Shown here piece after piece: positions 44,155-56,171 of a stretch of 64,000 nt of DNA. The translations under genes and the position numbers were made by a program. The notes below the pieces were generated by a model. The model was not told where the DNA came from and searched no databases. It saw nothing but the letters and a program-made list of their open reading frames with translations. Origin of the DNA: Sympetrum striolatum (lineage: Eukaryota > Arthropoda > Insecta > Odonata > Libellulidae); the NCBI GenBank assembly GCA_947579665.1, contig CANPUZ010000035.1, positions 310,001-374,000 on the forward strand, written 5' to 3'. Position 1 is the first letter of the stretch. Every line of letters starts with the position of its first letter.

Positions 44155-47100
44155 GTAAGTTTCATTCATTGTGAGAGAGGATGTGAATTTTAAGCATAAA
44201 ATGTACAAATAATAACATTAGCCGTAGATTCTCATTTCGGTCAGTAGAAAAGGGTGTATTTAATGGACTAAGAAATAATGTATGATGGAAATACATTTAA
44301 TGAAATGCTTCATTTTCTAATAAAAGTTTAATTTAAGCCAAAATGAAAGTTTAGTCTGAAACTGCTGCCGCAAAAACTATATTAATTAGGTTAAAAGGTG
44401 CTTGAGGAGGAACATATACGGCCAGTATTCAAAAACAAATAGTCGAGCTAAATTTATTCCTGAAATTAGGGATCTTTAAACATAAACGAATTATTTTCTA
44501 CCCGAAACTGCACCACTATTAAAAGTTGCAGCAAAATGCTGAGGGATGTGCGAGAAGAGACAGGCGAGGGAGTGAAAGTTGAGAGAATTAAAGTGAAATA
44601 AGGGAGAGAGAAGTGATCAATCGATTCCTTTTTTGTGAAACAGAACCGGAACGAGATTCACAAAGGCTGTTGATGGCAGACTTGAAGAATCACATGAGTA
44701 AAGATACTAACGTCGTTTGATTTCACGATACTCCTGATAAGAATGCAAAGGAGATTAGCGTAATAGGAAAGAAAGAAGTCAGAGGAAGAGACTATGGGGT
44801 GATTGGACCTTTTTTTAGTTGTCTGCATCGACTTTTAAGGCAAACGGGAGATATTTAACAGTGGCTTTGTCTTAATTTTCCGTACCTCGAAGAGCATACT
44901 GTATGTTAGTATAAAAGAGAGAATGAGTGAGTAGCAATACAAACATACGAATGATAGGTAATGAAAAAGGTCTCGATTAGAGGAGATGGATCAATGTTCT
45001 ATGCGATCGAATGTGTGGGACGGAAGGTAAAGGAATTTCCAGTGACATCTTTTAGTTTAAATTTGAATTGTTTGGAATCGTATTTTTTCCAAGAAAACTT
45101 GCTCAGCAAAGGATAGTCCATAATCTCAAAAATACCTTCAACTCAGCCAATCGTACTAGAAATACGACTGAAGGGACTTCGAGGAATACTATTATCAGAC
45201 GCAGCAAGAGTTTTCGTCGGGATATTCGGTCCTGTTTGAATATAACTCTACATAATTGCGTAGTTGAGAAAGGGTGGTGAAATGCGTTGTTGGTATTTGG
45301 CTGTGTGTAATGGAACTGCCATAAAATATACATCATAGCAAGTGTACATCATCTATATATTATCAGAAGCACTTTAATTTTAATGAGGTCATTTCACATC
45401 CCCATTGCCGGTCCCTAACCAAACCAGGTGTACATATTTCTTATTAGTAAACTAATTAAATATTCTCGAATAGGCCTAATGAAGAGAAGAAAGGAATCGG
45501 ACATAACTCGCCTTCATTTCTGGACAGATTCTTCTCAAAATGTTACAGATAATTTAGGCATGGTTAATAAAATAGCAGTCGCCACTTTTAAAGAGAAAAC
45601 TGTTTAAAATATTGAAGGGTGATGAAAATATAAAGAAAATGTGAAACATTAATTTAGGGTAAGAGAAAATAAGGATCGAGTAGTAATAAAAGCTTAATGT
45701 AAAGGACGAGAGAAAGGATAAAGAGAAGAAGCTAAAAGAAATGAAGGAAAAGTGAAAAAGTTATCACAGACTGATACAAAATGTTGAAAACCATCTTTAC
45801 AATGTGACGTAAGCATCGCATGCGCTGTTCCCGTAACACCAAAACTGTCTGCAAACAATTGTTTATTGCGGAAAGAGGTTCTTATACAGTCTTTAAATAA
45901 TATTTGAAATGCAAAAGTATTCAATTCGACATAAAACCAGTGAAACTGAAAAATGAATGAACTTTGCAAAACTTAATTAAGGAGTAAAACTGAGTTGAAA
46001 TTATTCATTCGGTACCAGAGTACTCACAATGTATTCCTAAATATTGAAATATAATCTCAGTGATCCTACGAAGCACATCAAGGGATAGTCAATACTCAAA
46101 TAGTGTGTATTTAAAACACTTAGTACACTAATTAGAATATTAATAATAATAATACGATAATTAATAATAATTAAAAAGATTACTCAACAAAGATACTTGA
46201 TATAAAACATTACCGTTATTAAGTTAATTTTTGCTACTTCGTAAGGCATTTTAAAGCAAATAGGGAGCACAAGAAAGCTTCCCGAAGAAATATATCGACG
46301 TTTATTACGATAGCGCAACATTTTGAACCATAATGATGATGATAGAACGGAATCTGATTATAGATAAACTACTTAATTCATTGCTAGACTATACACATTA
46401 TACTCGGATTTGTTTCCGAAACGATGTCTTGCTTTAGAAGGTTCATTTTAATTTCGAATTCATTAAGAAATAGGATCACCCATCAATTAATTGGATTCAG
46501 ACAAATTAAAAAGAATCGGCCTCTCAAACACTTTTTTAAGAGTGGTTATTTCTGTAATGTAACACATCCCGTATAAATTTCATACACTGTTATAAATGAG
46601 TATTTTAAATCGATAGTTTTCCATTCAAACATCCCTATTGACATAAGCCTTTCATAGCCCCCCTCGCTTTGCGCGTGTTTCTTTCCCTCGTCGCTCACTG
46701 CGCATGCGATTTCGAGTGTACGATGAAGGGGAAGATGCGTAACAGGCGATGCGGATGATAATGAAATAGGCAAAGAGACAAAGATATCGGAGAGGCGATA
46801 AGGAGGAGGATAAGTATGTGGGGAGAAGGGAATGCAACCAGAGAATGTCGGCCTTGTGTTACCCCCTTTAATGAGTGTACGCGGCTTTCGATTTCTGCTC
46901 TGGAAACTGAGCGTATTGCAATATGCCCTCTTAGTTCGTGGTTCTCGTTTGGAATAATGGGCGCTGATTGCTTCGTACTTTTTGGACTTTGGAAGACTTC
47001 ACATGATTCCAAACGTCCTCAAAGATCAGAGCAACCGGGGATCATTTTGGTGGATCCGTTATCTCGCTACTTCAATAAATGTTTGGTATTCTGATGGCAT

Positions 47101-47600
47101 TTTACGATTAAAAACTCAAAGTACAAAAAATAATAAAGGACAATATTATATAACAATCCATAGAAAAATACGATTAAAAACTGCGACTGGTTTCTCAGCG
47201 AGTTCTGTGCGTGATCATGACACGATGGTGTAGTATACTATCGCAATTTTCCTTTTATTGTGTTTCTCTTACTTAAATATTTTAGGAGATCACTAGTTCT
47301 TGATAAAAAATGTAGCAACACAAAATTTTGAAATAACAGAAATTTCTGTTGTGTTCAAGCTTTGCGAAAGAACGCCGTATTAAAGAAGCAGCACACTTCG
47401 TAATTTCCTAGTTAAGATGTTTACTTGTAGACGAAACTAGTTGCCATTTAAAATAAATAGCCTCTGGATATTACTTAGTGTGTTACTTTGCGAAAGCAAA
47501 AAATTATTATTCAAAAGCAATCTTAGAAGTATTTTCGATTGAAGTACTTAATTTGAAGGAAGATAATTTCTTTCTCCATATTGTCAATTTATTTATTAAC
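44155..47600. other. Probable intron or intergenic sequence
   Basis: No transposon, RNA gene or convincing exon was recognised. A second NRF1-like site (CTGCGCATGCGAT) lies at about 46698-46710. The overlapping frames at 46695-47233 lie beside it, but they contradict one another and were not called. Confidence 0.4.
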
Positions 47601-47800
47601 AGGCCTTGGTGGTCGAGTGGTTAGCTCCAACCCTAAGGTTCGAATCCCGGCTTATCGGGACTTTTCTGATCAGGGCATGGTTGTGTGCACTTGTCTGACT
47701 TTCCCGTTCCGGATTGGCGGGGGAAGGACATACGGCCGTAAAAGTTATAGACCTCATCATCACCCAAAAACCATCAGCCCCATAAAATATGGGAAAATGG
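47601..47800 (+). repeat. tRNA-derived SINE
   Basis: The head has a Ser/Leu-tRNA-like A box (TGGTCGAGTGG, about 47610-47620) and a perfect B box (GGTTCGAATCC, 47638-47648), with part of the anticodon region deleted between them. The body has no relation to tRNA and ends in A-rich sequence. The head resembles the copy on the minus strand near 60870-60925, which keeps the missing middle part. The plus ORF at 47581-47838 is an artefact of this insertion. Confidence 0.75.
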
Positions 47801-48278
47801 CTCAGAGAAAAAAATGTATTTATTCACAGAATTTCTGATCAAGTATCTAATTCCCAGCCTTCAAAAGCACTCGTTTACATGATATAAAATATTATAGCGA
47901 TTATCTTGAGCGGATTATAAGTCTCCATTTTAAATGTGTGCAGGAACATTTTTCCTAAATATCTCATAATGACAACCAATACCTGGTAATCTTTATGCCT
48001 CCTTTCAAATCAATGTCTCATTACCGTAAAGTTATCTCATTTTAAACATACAAAGCTCTTGAGATGTTCTTTTTTATGATGAATTTAATTAAAAAGGTGT
48101 AGTAGTTGAAGTTGCTTGGTTTATCCTTTGGAGAGATTCGAAATAATACTCGTTCACTAATTTTTAGATAAGATTTGAGGTTTCTCTCGATCCACTTAAT
48201 TCTTACCACGACTGGTCTCAACGATAGTTTACGAATTGGAGTTTAACTTCTTAGAGTCATCAGTATGCTTATTTTTAG

Positions 48279-48430
48279 AAGCATCTATGACATGGAAGAT
48301 GCGGTACACCTCATCCGCAATCTCTGCAGTGCAGTGCTTCCCAAACAGGTGTTTCCCGATGTCATCATTGACGTCCCTCTCTTTCTTCCTGACCAATACG
48401 TATATGTTAATGCCGACGGACAAAAATAAG
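48279..48430 (+). CDS. Coding-like block, strand unresolved
   Basis: On the plus strand a good acceptor (tatgcttatttttag|A, AG 48277-48278) opens a phase-2 frame starting SIYDMEDAVHLIRNLCSAVL. It passes VFPDVIIDVPLFLPDQY and reaches a TAA near 48428. Third codon positions are clearly GC-richer than the surroundings. The minus strand over the same bases also has a complete ATG-to-stop ORF (48486-48229, 85 codons), with a hydrophobic segment ILFLSVGINIYVLV followed by a charged tail. Only one can be real. The acceptor and neighbouring plus exons favour the plus strand, but no phase-compatible donor links it to 48978. No family was recognised. Confidence 0.35.
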
Positions 48431-48603
48431 ATTTTGTATTTTAGAGATATCTGCCACATTTCCTTTATCATGTATTCCGAGTACATTTTAAATCATCTCA
48501 GTCTTCACTCAAGAATCGCTAATTGATTTACGTACATAATTAAGTTCATTTCTATTAAAATGTATCTTAACTTGCTCCGGGTTTGTTTGGAATTATGCCC
48601 GTC

Positions 48604-48850
48604 CAGGGACGGATCCAGGGGGGTGGTCCTGGGGGTCCGGACCCCCCCCGAAATATCACTTGTGCCTATTTTTTCGAAAATGAAACTCGAATAACGCAAA
48701 TAAAACACAATTTAATAAGCAATCACTAGCGAAAATATTCGAATTTGTCTAACAAAATTCTTAGGTCACGTTTGTGAAAGCCGAAATGTCTTTTATTTTT
48801 AAATATTTTGATCGGACCCCCCCCAAAATTTTTCTCTAGATCCGTTCCTG
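48604..48850. mobile_element. hAT-type MITE with 8-bp TSD
   Basis: A 247-bp element with ends CAGGGACGGATC (left) and CAGGAACGGATC (right, reverse complement). It is flanked by a perfect 8-bp duplication TGCCCGTC at 48596-48603 and 48851-48858. C and G homopolymer runs lie just inside both ends. It has no coding capacity. Confidence 0.88.
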
Positions 48851-48977
48851 TGCCCGTCTTATAATTATGCCCGAATTATTAATGCTTATTTAAGAAATTG
48901 TAGAAGGTATTGAATCAAAATGAATATTCTTGTTGCTATGATGAATGAAATAGTTTTGATTTGCTTTTGTTTCACAG

Positions 48978-49033
48978 GGTAGCGGAATACGTTAGCTTTA
49001 TCCTTTTAATCCTGCAAATAGCAGCGATTGCTG
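48978..49033 (+). CDS. Candidate 56-nt exon encoding a hydrophobic helix
   Basis: This short exon lies between a strong acceptor (gatttgcttttgtttcacag, AG 48976-48977) and a strong donor (CTG|GTAAGT, GT 49034-49035). Only one of the three frames is open, and it reads VAEYVSFILLILQIAAIA, which looks like a membrane-spanning helix. The exon enters in phase 2, matching the donor phase at 44154, and leaves in phase 1, matching the acceptor frame at 50157. Each match has a one-in-three chance of arising randomly. No family was recognised. Confidence 0.45.
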
Positions 49034-49384
49034 GTAAGTCACTGAGATGGATGATGAGGTCAAATAGATTCCCCTGAAGTTGAATTATTATTGAATTCAA
49101 CGCTTCATGTTTCGTGTTGCTACCAACGTGAACTTCTGTACTATTAATGCATTCTGCATCTCTCACGTCATCTAATAAGAATCATTAAATCTCCAGATTA
49201 AGGTGAATAGTGGAGGAATGGCCGAGGAAGCAAACAGCTAACCAGCTGGAAACACTATAGATAGAGAATCGATTTTACTCCCTTTAAACAGCACTAATCG
49301 AGCGACTGCCTACTTTGCTGAACATCTCAAAGTTTGTCCTTAGACTTTATTAAGTAATTCTTCCTCTATGATTCATTCACAGCC

Positions 49385-49525
49385 CGTGAGCAGTGGCGCA
49401 GCGAGGGGGGGGTTTCAGGGGTACAAACCCCCCCCCCCCAAGAGTAAAGTCCTATGACTAGCTCTATACTTTTATTTCTGCTGAAGAGTACCAAACCCCC
49501 CCCCTCGCAGAGGGGGGGGGGTCAT
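49385..49525. mobile_element. Poly-C/poly-G-bounded MITE-like insert
   Basis: Starts with CAGTGGCGCAGCGAGGGGGG, a hAT-MITE-like end, and contains runs of 8-13 C or G. The right end (ccccctcgcagagggggg) only partly mirrors the left, and no target duplication is visible. Confidence 0.5.
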
Positions 49526-50156
49526 CAAGCAAATCATACAGATACACTGCTTGTCATGTGTTTGCTTGATAAATTCATCGAAAGCTTCGCGTACCCGTAA
49601 ATATGGCTCCGATTTCAGTTAAAGTGATGTTTTCGGTAGCAGAGTAGACATCGATATCAATGGGGCGCGAATGATACGAGTGTTTCGAAAACTATGTTCA
49701 AGGCGTGCACTTCTTAAGCCTATCCTTTAGTTAGATAACTCACGCCATAAGATAAGATTCCCATGAGAAAAATTCGAAAGTGCTGCTTTGTTTACTCCTC
49801 GAAAAAATACAAGCGAACATTCGAGAAGTATTTCGAAACTTGCACCCTGAAAACAGAGATTAAGATTACGTTTGAGGGACAAACAGATAGATAAAACGCT
49901 CAGTTAGATCTTTTGCATGTGACTGTTTCAAGGGTGTAAATACAAAGATAGGCTCGTGAGTATTGCTTTCGAGAAATTCACAACAGTTCGAAGGAGAGTT
50001 TAGTTTGGATTTCATTTAGATGGACATCCGAAAATTCTTTTTACAGTCCGCTAACAGCTCGAGGCCGCTATCGGAAAAAAACTTAAGTTAATGGCCATGT
50101 GTTTTTTTGTGATATAACCATTATTAGATGCATAAATTAGGATTTTCTTATTTTAG
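49526..50156. other. Probable last intron
   Basis: No repeats or coding signals were recognised. It is bounded downstream by a strong 3' splice site. Confidence 0.35.
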
Positions 50157-50355
50157 GGCTGTTATCAGAGGACACATCTCAAGATGAGTTTAGCGACAAT
50201 TGAAAAGCTACTTTTTCCTTCATTAAGCATTCTAGACGATTAAAAGTCTGCACACAGTTGACTCTTCATTACTCGGGATGATAGAAAATATACTGATCTT
50301 TATGTTATGATTGCCTGTTAATTTGATGTATATTTAATAAAAATTTTCGCTAACC
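50157..50355 (+). CDS. Candidate terminal exon and 3' UTR
   Basis: The acceptor ttaggattttcttattttag (AG 50155-50156) opens onto GG, which completes a Gly codon with the trailing G of the 48978-49033 exon. The frame then reads LLSEDTSQDEFSDN and stops with TGA at 50201-50203. The product would be a membrane helix followed by a short acidic C-terminal tail. A 3' UTR of about 135 bp follows, with AATAAA at 50336-50341, just before the B-box array begins at 50428. The splice signals, phases and poly(A) signal agree, but the protein is unidentified. Confidence 0.45.
50336..50341 (+). terminator. Poly(A) signal
   Basis: AATAAA, 133 nt after the candidate stop codon. Confidence 0.45.
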
Positions 50356-50427
50356 GAATTTCCGTAAACATTTGAAAAAGTATTGGAGCAATAAAAGATT
50401 TCAGTAAAAATTAATCTGCGATGATAT

Positions 50428-50470
50428 CTATTATATATAGACGCTTCTCCGGATATACCTATATATATAT
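50428..50470. repeat. Linker at array edge
   Basis: Linker segment (cttctccggatatacc version) with TATA microsatellite. It marks the left border of the right-hand array. Confidence 0.7.
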
Positions 50471-51545
50471 ACGAGTAAAATGTAGCTTGCATACTGCAAG
50501 CAGATCGACAACACTAATTTCATAACGGCATTATGTCGGGACGGTCCCGGAAAGGAAAAAAAGGATTGAAAATATTCTTAAAATTCGCTTCAATTTAATA
50601 TTTTGGCATCGAACCCGGGTCTTTTTGGTGAAATTTCTATGCAGCACATCAGAAGATCATCTTCTCTAAATAGGTGTGAAAATTCAAGCAGAAATATTGG
50701 CTGCAACTGCCTCAAACGAAGACCTACTATTCACGAATGTTAATAGCTCTCTGGATTCGAACCAAGGCCGATCTAGGAAATATAAAAAGTGTTTTCGAAA
50801 TTTATCTATAAGTTCTATATATATGCCGAATTTCAAGTTTTAATATTATTGGGAAGGGGTTCAAAATAATTCTTAAAAATCGGATCAGCGACTGATTGTA
50901 GAGACGCCTGGTGTCGAACCCTGGACGTATTGGAAGCTGTAAATGCACAAAATTACTTGCTAGGACTTGATCTAATTTCATACAAAGTTTGAAGTCGATA
51001 TCATACCGGGAAGTACCTAAAATGTGTTTCTGTTATCCCCATAAGAAATGCATTGTAAAGTGCAAATGGCCCTCTGGGATCGAACCAAGGACCCCCAGCG
51101 AATATGTAAAATTTTATAATGAAATATATTTATGATTTCTAACCCCATGCCAAATTTCAAGTTTCCATGCATTCGGAAAGGGGTCCAAAAAAAATCTTAA
51201 AAATCGCCACAATGCATTTTAAACGGCCGAATTTTGCCCCGACCTAGCATCGAACCCAGGATATTTTCCGTTAAACCAATTTATGTTTTCGATAGATCAT
51301 GTTCATATATATAGGCTCCTTGAGTTTTAATTCTCTACCTATACGGGAAGTATTTTTTTTTAATTCCCGAAAATCAAAGCAATGCATTTAAACGGGAAAA
51401 ATCGGGACTTTGGGGCCCTCTGGAATCGAACCCATGACACTGAGGATCAAAATCGCAATTTTTCTGGTGGTTACACGTTATGGCCAATACGCCGTAAAAA
51501 TTTCAGCTCAATCACTCTTGTGGTTTAGGCTGTGAGTTTGTATCC
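50471..51545 (-). repeat. B-box composite unit, type II (complete)
   Basis: Minus-strand unit with hairpin GCTTGCA-TAC-TGCAAGC at 50485-50501 and head ending GTATCC at 51545. Reverse-strand B-box motifs lie near 50610, 50757, 50914, 51079, 51250 and 51425. The type II core differs from the left array: its third to fifth monomers carry CTGGGATCGAACC, TGGTGTCGAACC and TGGATTCGAACC. Confidence 0.85.
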
Positions 51546-51597
51546 TCTCTATATATCTATTATATATAGATGCTTCTCCGGATATACTTATATATAT

Positions 51598-52671
51598 ACG
51601 AGTAAAATGTAGCTTGCATACTGCAAGCAGATCGGCAATACTAATTTCATATTGGCATCATATCGGGACGGTCCTCAAAAGAAAAAAAAAGATTGAAAAT
51701 ATTCTTAGAATACGCTTCAATTTAAGTGTCTGGCATCGAACCTGGGTCTTTACTGTGAACATACTATGCAACACAATAGAAGATCACCATCTCTAAGTAT
51801 GTGTGAAAATTCAAGTAGAAATATTGGCTACAACTGCCTCAAAAGACGTTCTAATTTTCACGAATGTAAATGGCTCTCTGGATTCGAACGAAGCACGATC
51901 ATGGAAATCTAAAAGATGTTTCTGAAAGTTATTTATGATTTCTCTTTATATGCCGAATTTGAAGTTTCTATATAATTGGGAAAGGTTTCAAAATAATTCC
52001 TAAAAATTGGATCAACTTCTGATTGCAGAGACACCTGGTGTCGAACCCAGGAAATATTGTATGCTGTGAATGCAACGTTTGATTTGTAATGACTGGCTCC
52101 TCTATCATGCAAAGTTTGAAGTCGATAGCATGCCGGGAAGTACCTTAATTTTGTTTCCGTTATCTCCGTAAGAAATGCATTGAGAAGGGAAAATGGCCCT
52201 CTGGGATCGAACCAAGGACCATCAGCGAATAGAAAAATTTGATTATGAAATATATTTAGGATATCTAACATCATGCCGAATTTCAAGTTTCTATGCCATC
52301 GGGAAAGGGTCCAAAAAAATTCCTGAAAATTGCCGCAATGCATTTTAAACGGCCGATTTTTGCCCTGGCCTAGCATCGAACCATGGACAATATTCGAAGA
52401 TGTCTTTCTGATTTTCGTTGGATATGCACCGCTTCTAGCGATCCCTCGAGTTTCAAATCTCTCCGTTTCCGGGAAGTGCCTCAAAAAAAATTTCGCAAAT
52501 CCCCGCCATGTAATCTTATGGGGAAAATCGCGACTTTGGGGCCTTCTGGAATCGAACCCATGACACTGAGGATCAAAGTCGCTTTTTTCCTGGGGGTTTC
52601 ACGTTAAGGCCAATACGTCGTAAAAATTTCAAGGCAATGACCCTTGTAGTTTAGCCTGTGAATTTGTATCC
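51598..52671 (-). repeat. B-box composite unit, type II (complete)
   Basis: Follows a 52-bp linker. Same monomer order as the unit at 50471, with the S2 monomer diverged (ctagcatcgaaccatgg near 52372). Hairpin at about 51612-51628. Confidence 0.85.
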
Positions 52672-52741
52672 TATCTATATAGCTATATAGCTATATAGCT
52701 ATATATATGAATGAATCCGGAGAAGCATCTATATATAATAG

Positions 52742-53802
52742 ACGAGTAAAATGTAGCTTGCATACTGCAAGCAGATCGACAAAACTAATTTCATGTCGGC
52801 ATCATTACGGGACGGCCCTCAAAAAAAAAAAAAGGGATTGAAAATATTCTTAAAATTCGCTGCAATTTAATCGTCTGGCATCGAACCTAAGCCTTCCTGG
52901 TGAACTTACTATAGAGAACAATCTCTAAGTATGTGTGAAAATTCAAGCAGAAATATTGGCTCTAACTGCCTAAATGACGTCCTACTTTTCAATAATTTGA
53001 ATGGCTTTCTGGATTCGAACCAAGGACGATCTAGGAAATCTTATACATGTTTTTGAAATGTATCTACGTTTTCTATCTCTATGCCTAATTTCATGTTTTA
53101 ATATTACTGGGAAGGGGTTTAAATTAATTCTTAAAACTCGGATAAATTACTGATTGTAGAGACGCCTGGTGTCAAACCAAGGAAATATTGGTAGCTGTGA
53201 ATGCACAATATGACTTATTAGGACTTCATCTTATATCATACAAAGTTTGAAGTCGATATCATGCCGGGAAGTACCTAAAACCGTTTTCTGATATCTCCAT
53301 AAGAAATGCATTGAGGAATGCAAATTACTCTCTGGGATCGAACCAAGGACCATCAGCGAATATAAAAAATTTGATAATGAAATATTATTGTAATCTCCAA
53401 CTCCATGCCGAATTTCAAGTTTCCATACCATCGGGAAGTGGTCCAAAAAAATCTTAAAAATCGCCACAATGCATTTTAAACGGCCGATATTTGCCTCGAC
53501 CTAGCATCGAACCCAGGATATATTTAGTAAAACCCATTTATGTTTTAGATAGATCATGACCATATATATACGCTCCTTGAGTTTTGATTCTCTACCTATC
53601 CGGGAAGTATTTTTTAAAAATTCCCGAAAATCAAAGCAATGCATTTAAACGGGAAAAATCGGGACTTTGGGGCCCTCTGGAATCGAACCAATGACACTGA
53701 GGTTCAAAATCGCAATTTTTCTGGAGGTTACACGTTATGGCCAATATGTCGTAAAAATTTCAACTCAATCACTCTTGTGGTTTAGGCTGTGAGTTTGTAT
53801 CC
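52742..53802 (-). repeat. B-box composite unit, type II (complete)
   Basis: Hairpin near 52757-52773. Reverse-strand B-box motifs include about 52878, 53031, 53168, 53337, 53505 and 53679. One is mutated (TGGTGTCAAACC at 53168). Confidence 0.85.
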
Positions 53803-53859
53803 TCTCTATATATATATCTATTATATATAGATGCTTCTCCGGATTCATTCATATATCAT

Positions 53860-54933
53860 ACGAGTAAAATGTAGCTTGCATACTGCAAGCAGATCGGCAA
53901 TACTAATTTCATATCGGCATCATATCGGGACGGTCTTTAAAAGAAAAAATAGGATTTAATTTTTTCTTAAAATTCGCTGAAATTTCATCGTCTGGCATCG
54001 AACCCGGGTCTTACTGGTAAACCTAGTATGAAACACAATAGAAGATCACCATCTCTAACTATGTGTGAAAATTCAAGCAGAAATATTGGCTATAACTGCC
54101 TCAAAAAACGTTCTAATTTTCACGAATGTTAATGCCTCTCGGGACTCGAACCAAGGACATCGTGGAATTCTAAAATATGTTTCTGATAGATGTTTATGAT
54201 CTCTATCTATATGCCGAATTTCAAGTTTCTATTTTAGTGGGAAAGTTTTCAAAATAATTCCTAAAAATCGGATCAAATTCTGATTTCAGAGACACCTGGT
54301 GTCGAACCCAGGACGTATTGCAAGCTGTGAATGCAGAGTTTGATTTGTAAAGACTTACTCTTGTATCAAGCAAAGTTTGAAGTTGATAGCATGTCGGAAA
54401 GTACCTAAATTTTGTTTCCGTTGTCTCCGTAAGAAATGCATTGAGAAGTGCAAATGGCCCTCTGGGATCGAACCAAGGACCGTCAGCCAACATGTAAAAT
54501 TTGATTATGAAGATTATTCATGATATCTATCCACGTGCCGAGTTTCGAATATCCATGTTATCGGGAAAGGATCCAAAAAAAATCTTCAAAATCGCCGTAA
54601 TGCATTTTAAACGGCCGATTTTTGCCCCGACCAAGCATCGAACCATGAACTATATTCTAAGATAATTTTCTGATTTTCGTTGGATACGCACGGCTTCTAG
54701 CGATCCCTCGAGTTTCAACTCTTTCTCTCCCCGGGAAGTACCTCAAAAAAATTTTCGAAAATCCCCGCCATGTATTCTTATGGAGAAAATCGCGACTTTG
54801 GGGCCCTCTGGAATCGAACCCATGACCCTGAGGATCAAAATCGCAATTTTTCTGGCGGTTACACGTTATGGCCAATACGTCGTAAAATTTTCAAGTCAAT
54901 CACGCTGGTGGTTTAGGCTGTGAATTAGTATCC
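53860..54933 (-). repeat. B-box composite unit, type II (complete)
   Basis: Hairpin near 53874-53890 and head at 54933. It shares the diverged S2 form with the unit at 51598. Six reverse-strand B-box motifs. Confidence 0.85.
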
Positions 54934-55009
54934 TATCTATCTATCTATCTATATAGGTATATACATGAATGAATCCGGAGAAGCATCTATATATAATAGA
55001 TATATATAT

Positions 55010-56111
55010 ACGAGTAAAATGTAGCTTGCATACTGCAAGCAGATCGACAACACTAATTTCATATCGGCATCATATCGGGACGGACATCAAAAGAAAAAAA
55101 AAATTCAAAATATTCGTAGAATTCGCTGCAATTTAATCACCTGGCAGCGAACCCCGGTCTTCCTGGTGTACTTACTATGCAGCAAAATAGAAAATTACCA
55201 TATCAAACTATGTGTGAAAATTCAAGCAAAACTATTAGGTGCAACTACCTCAAACGACGTCCTACTATTCACATACACTCCTTATTTGAGAAATTATAAT
55301 GTGCTCTGGCATCGAACCCAGGAACAGCATGGTCTTATCTATTTTTTTTCTTAAACAAAGTGTTAATATACATCTTCCATCTAAGCAAGAGCTCCCTTAC
55401 ATATCGATAAATGCATAAAAAAATTATGAAAAGATACCCCATAGTATTATATATGGGTGATATTTTTACCGCCCGGCATCGAACCCGGGTCTTTTAGGCA
55501 ATACTTTCTATGTAGCACAAAAGAAAAACACCATCTCTAAGCGCGTATGCAAATTCAAGCAGAAATATTGGTTACAACTGCCTCAAATGACGTCCTACTT
55601 TTCCTTTATATTCCTTATGAGAGAAACGTTATTGTGCTCTGGCTTCGAACCCAGGAACAGTACGGTCTTATGAAAATTTTTTTCTAAAACTTATTCGTAC
55701 CATACATCTTCCAGCCAAGCACGAACATCCTATCATTTCGATAAGTGCATCTAAAAAAATAATGAAAAACGGCTCCCATGTATTTTAAAGGGCAGATCTT
55801 TGCATCGTCCTAGCATCGAACCCAGGATAACTTTTGTAAAAGTCATTGATGTTTTCGAAAGTCCAAGACCATAAATATAGGCACCTTGAGTTTTACTTCT
55901 CTACCTATCCGGAAAGTATTTTTTTTTAATTCCCGAAAATCACGGCAATGCATTCAAACGGGAAAAATCGGGACTTTGGGGCCCTCTGGAATCGAACCTA
56001 TGACACTGAGGATCAAAGTCGCTTTTTTCCTGGGGGTTTCACGTTATGGCCAATATGTCATAAAAATTTCAGATCAATGACGCTTGTAGTTTAGGCTGTG
56101 AATTTGTATCC
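55010..56111 (-). repeat. B-box composite unit, type I, near-identical to 62959-64000
   Basis: This is the only type I unit in the right array, with A and B monomers as in the left array. Its sequence from about 55069 to 56133 matches the reverse complement of 62942-64000 almost perfectly. Over about 200 bp compared by eye only one difference was seen (at about position 56022). Confidence 0.87.
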
Positions 56112-56171
56112 TATCTATCTATATAGGTATATATATGAATGAATCCGGAGAAGCATCTGTATATAATAGAT

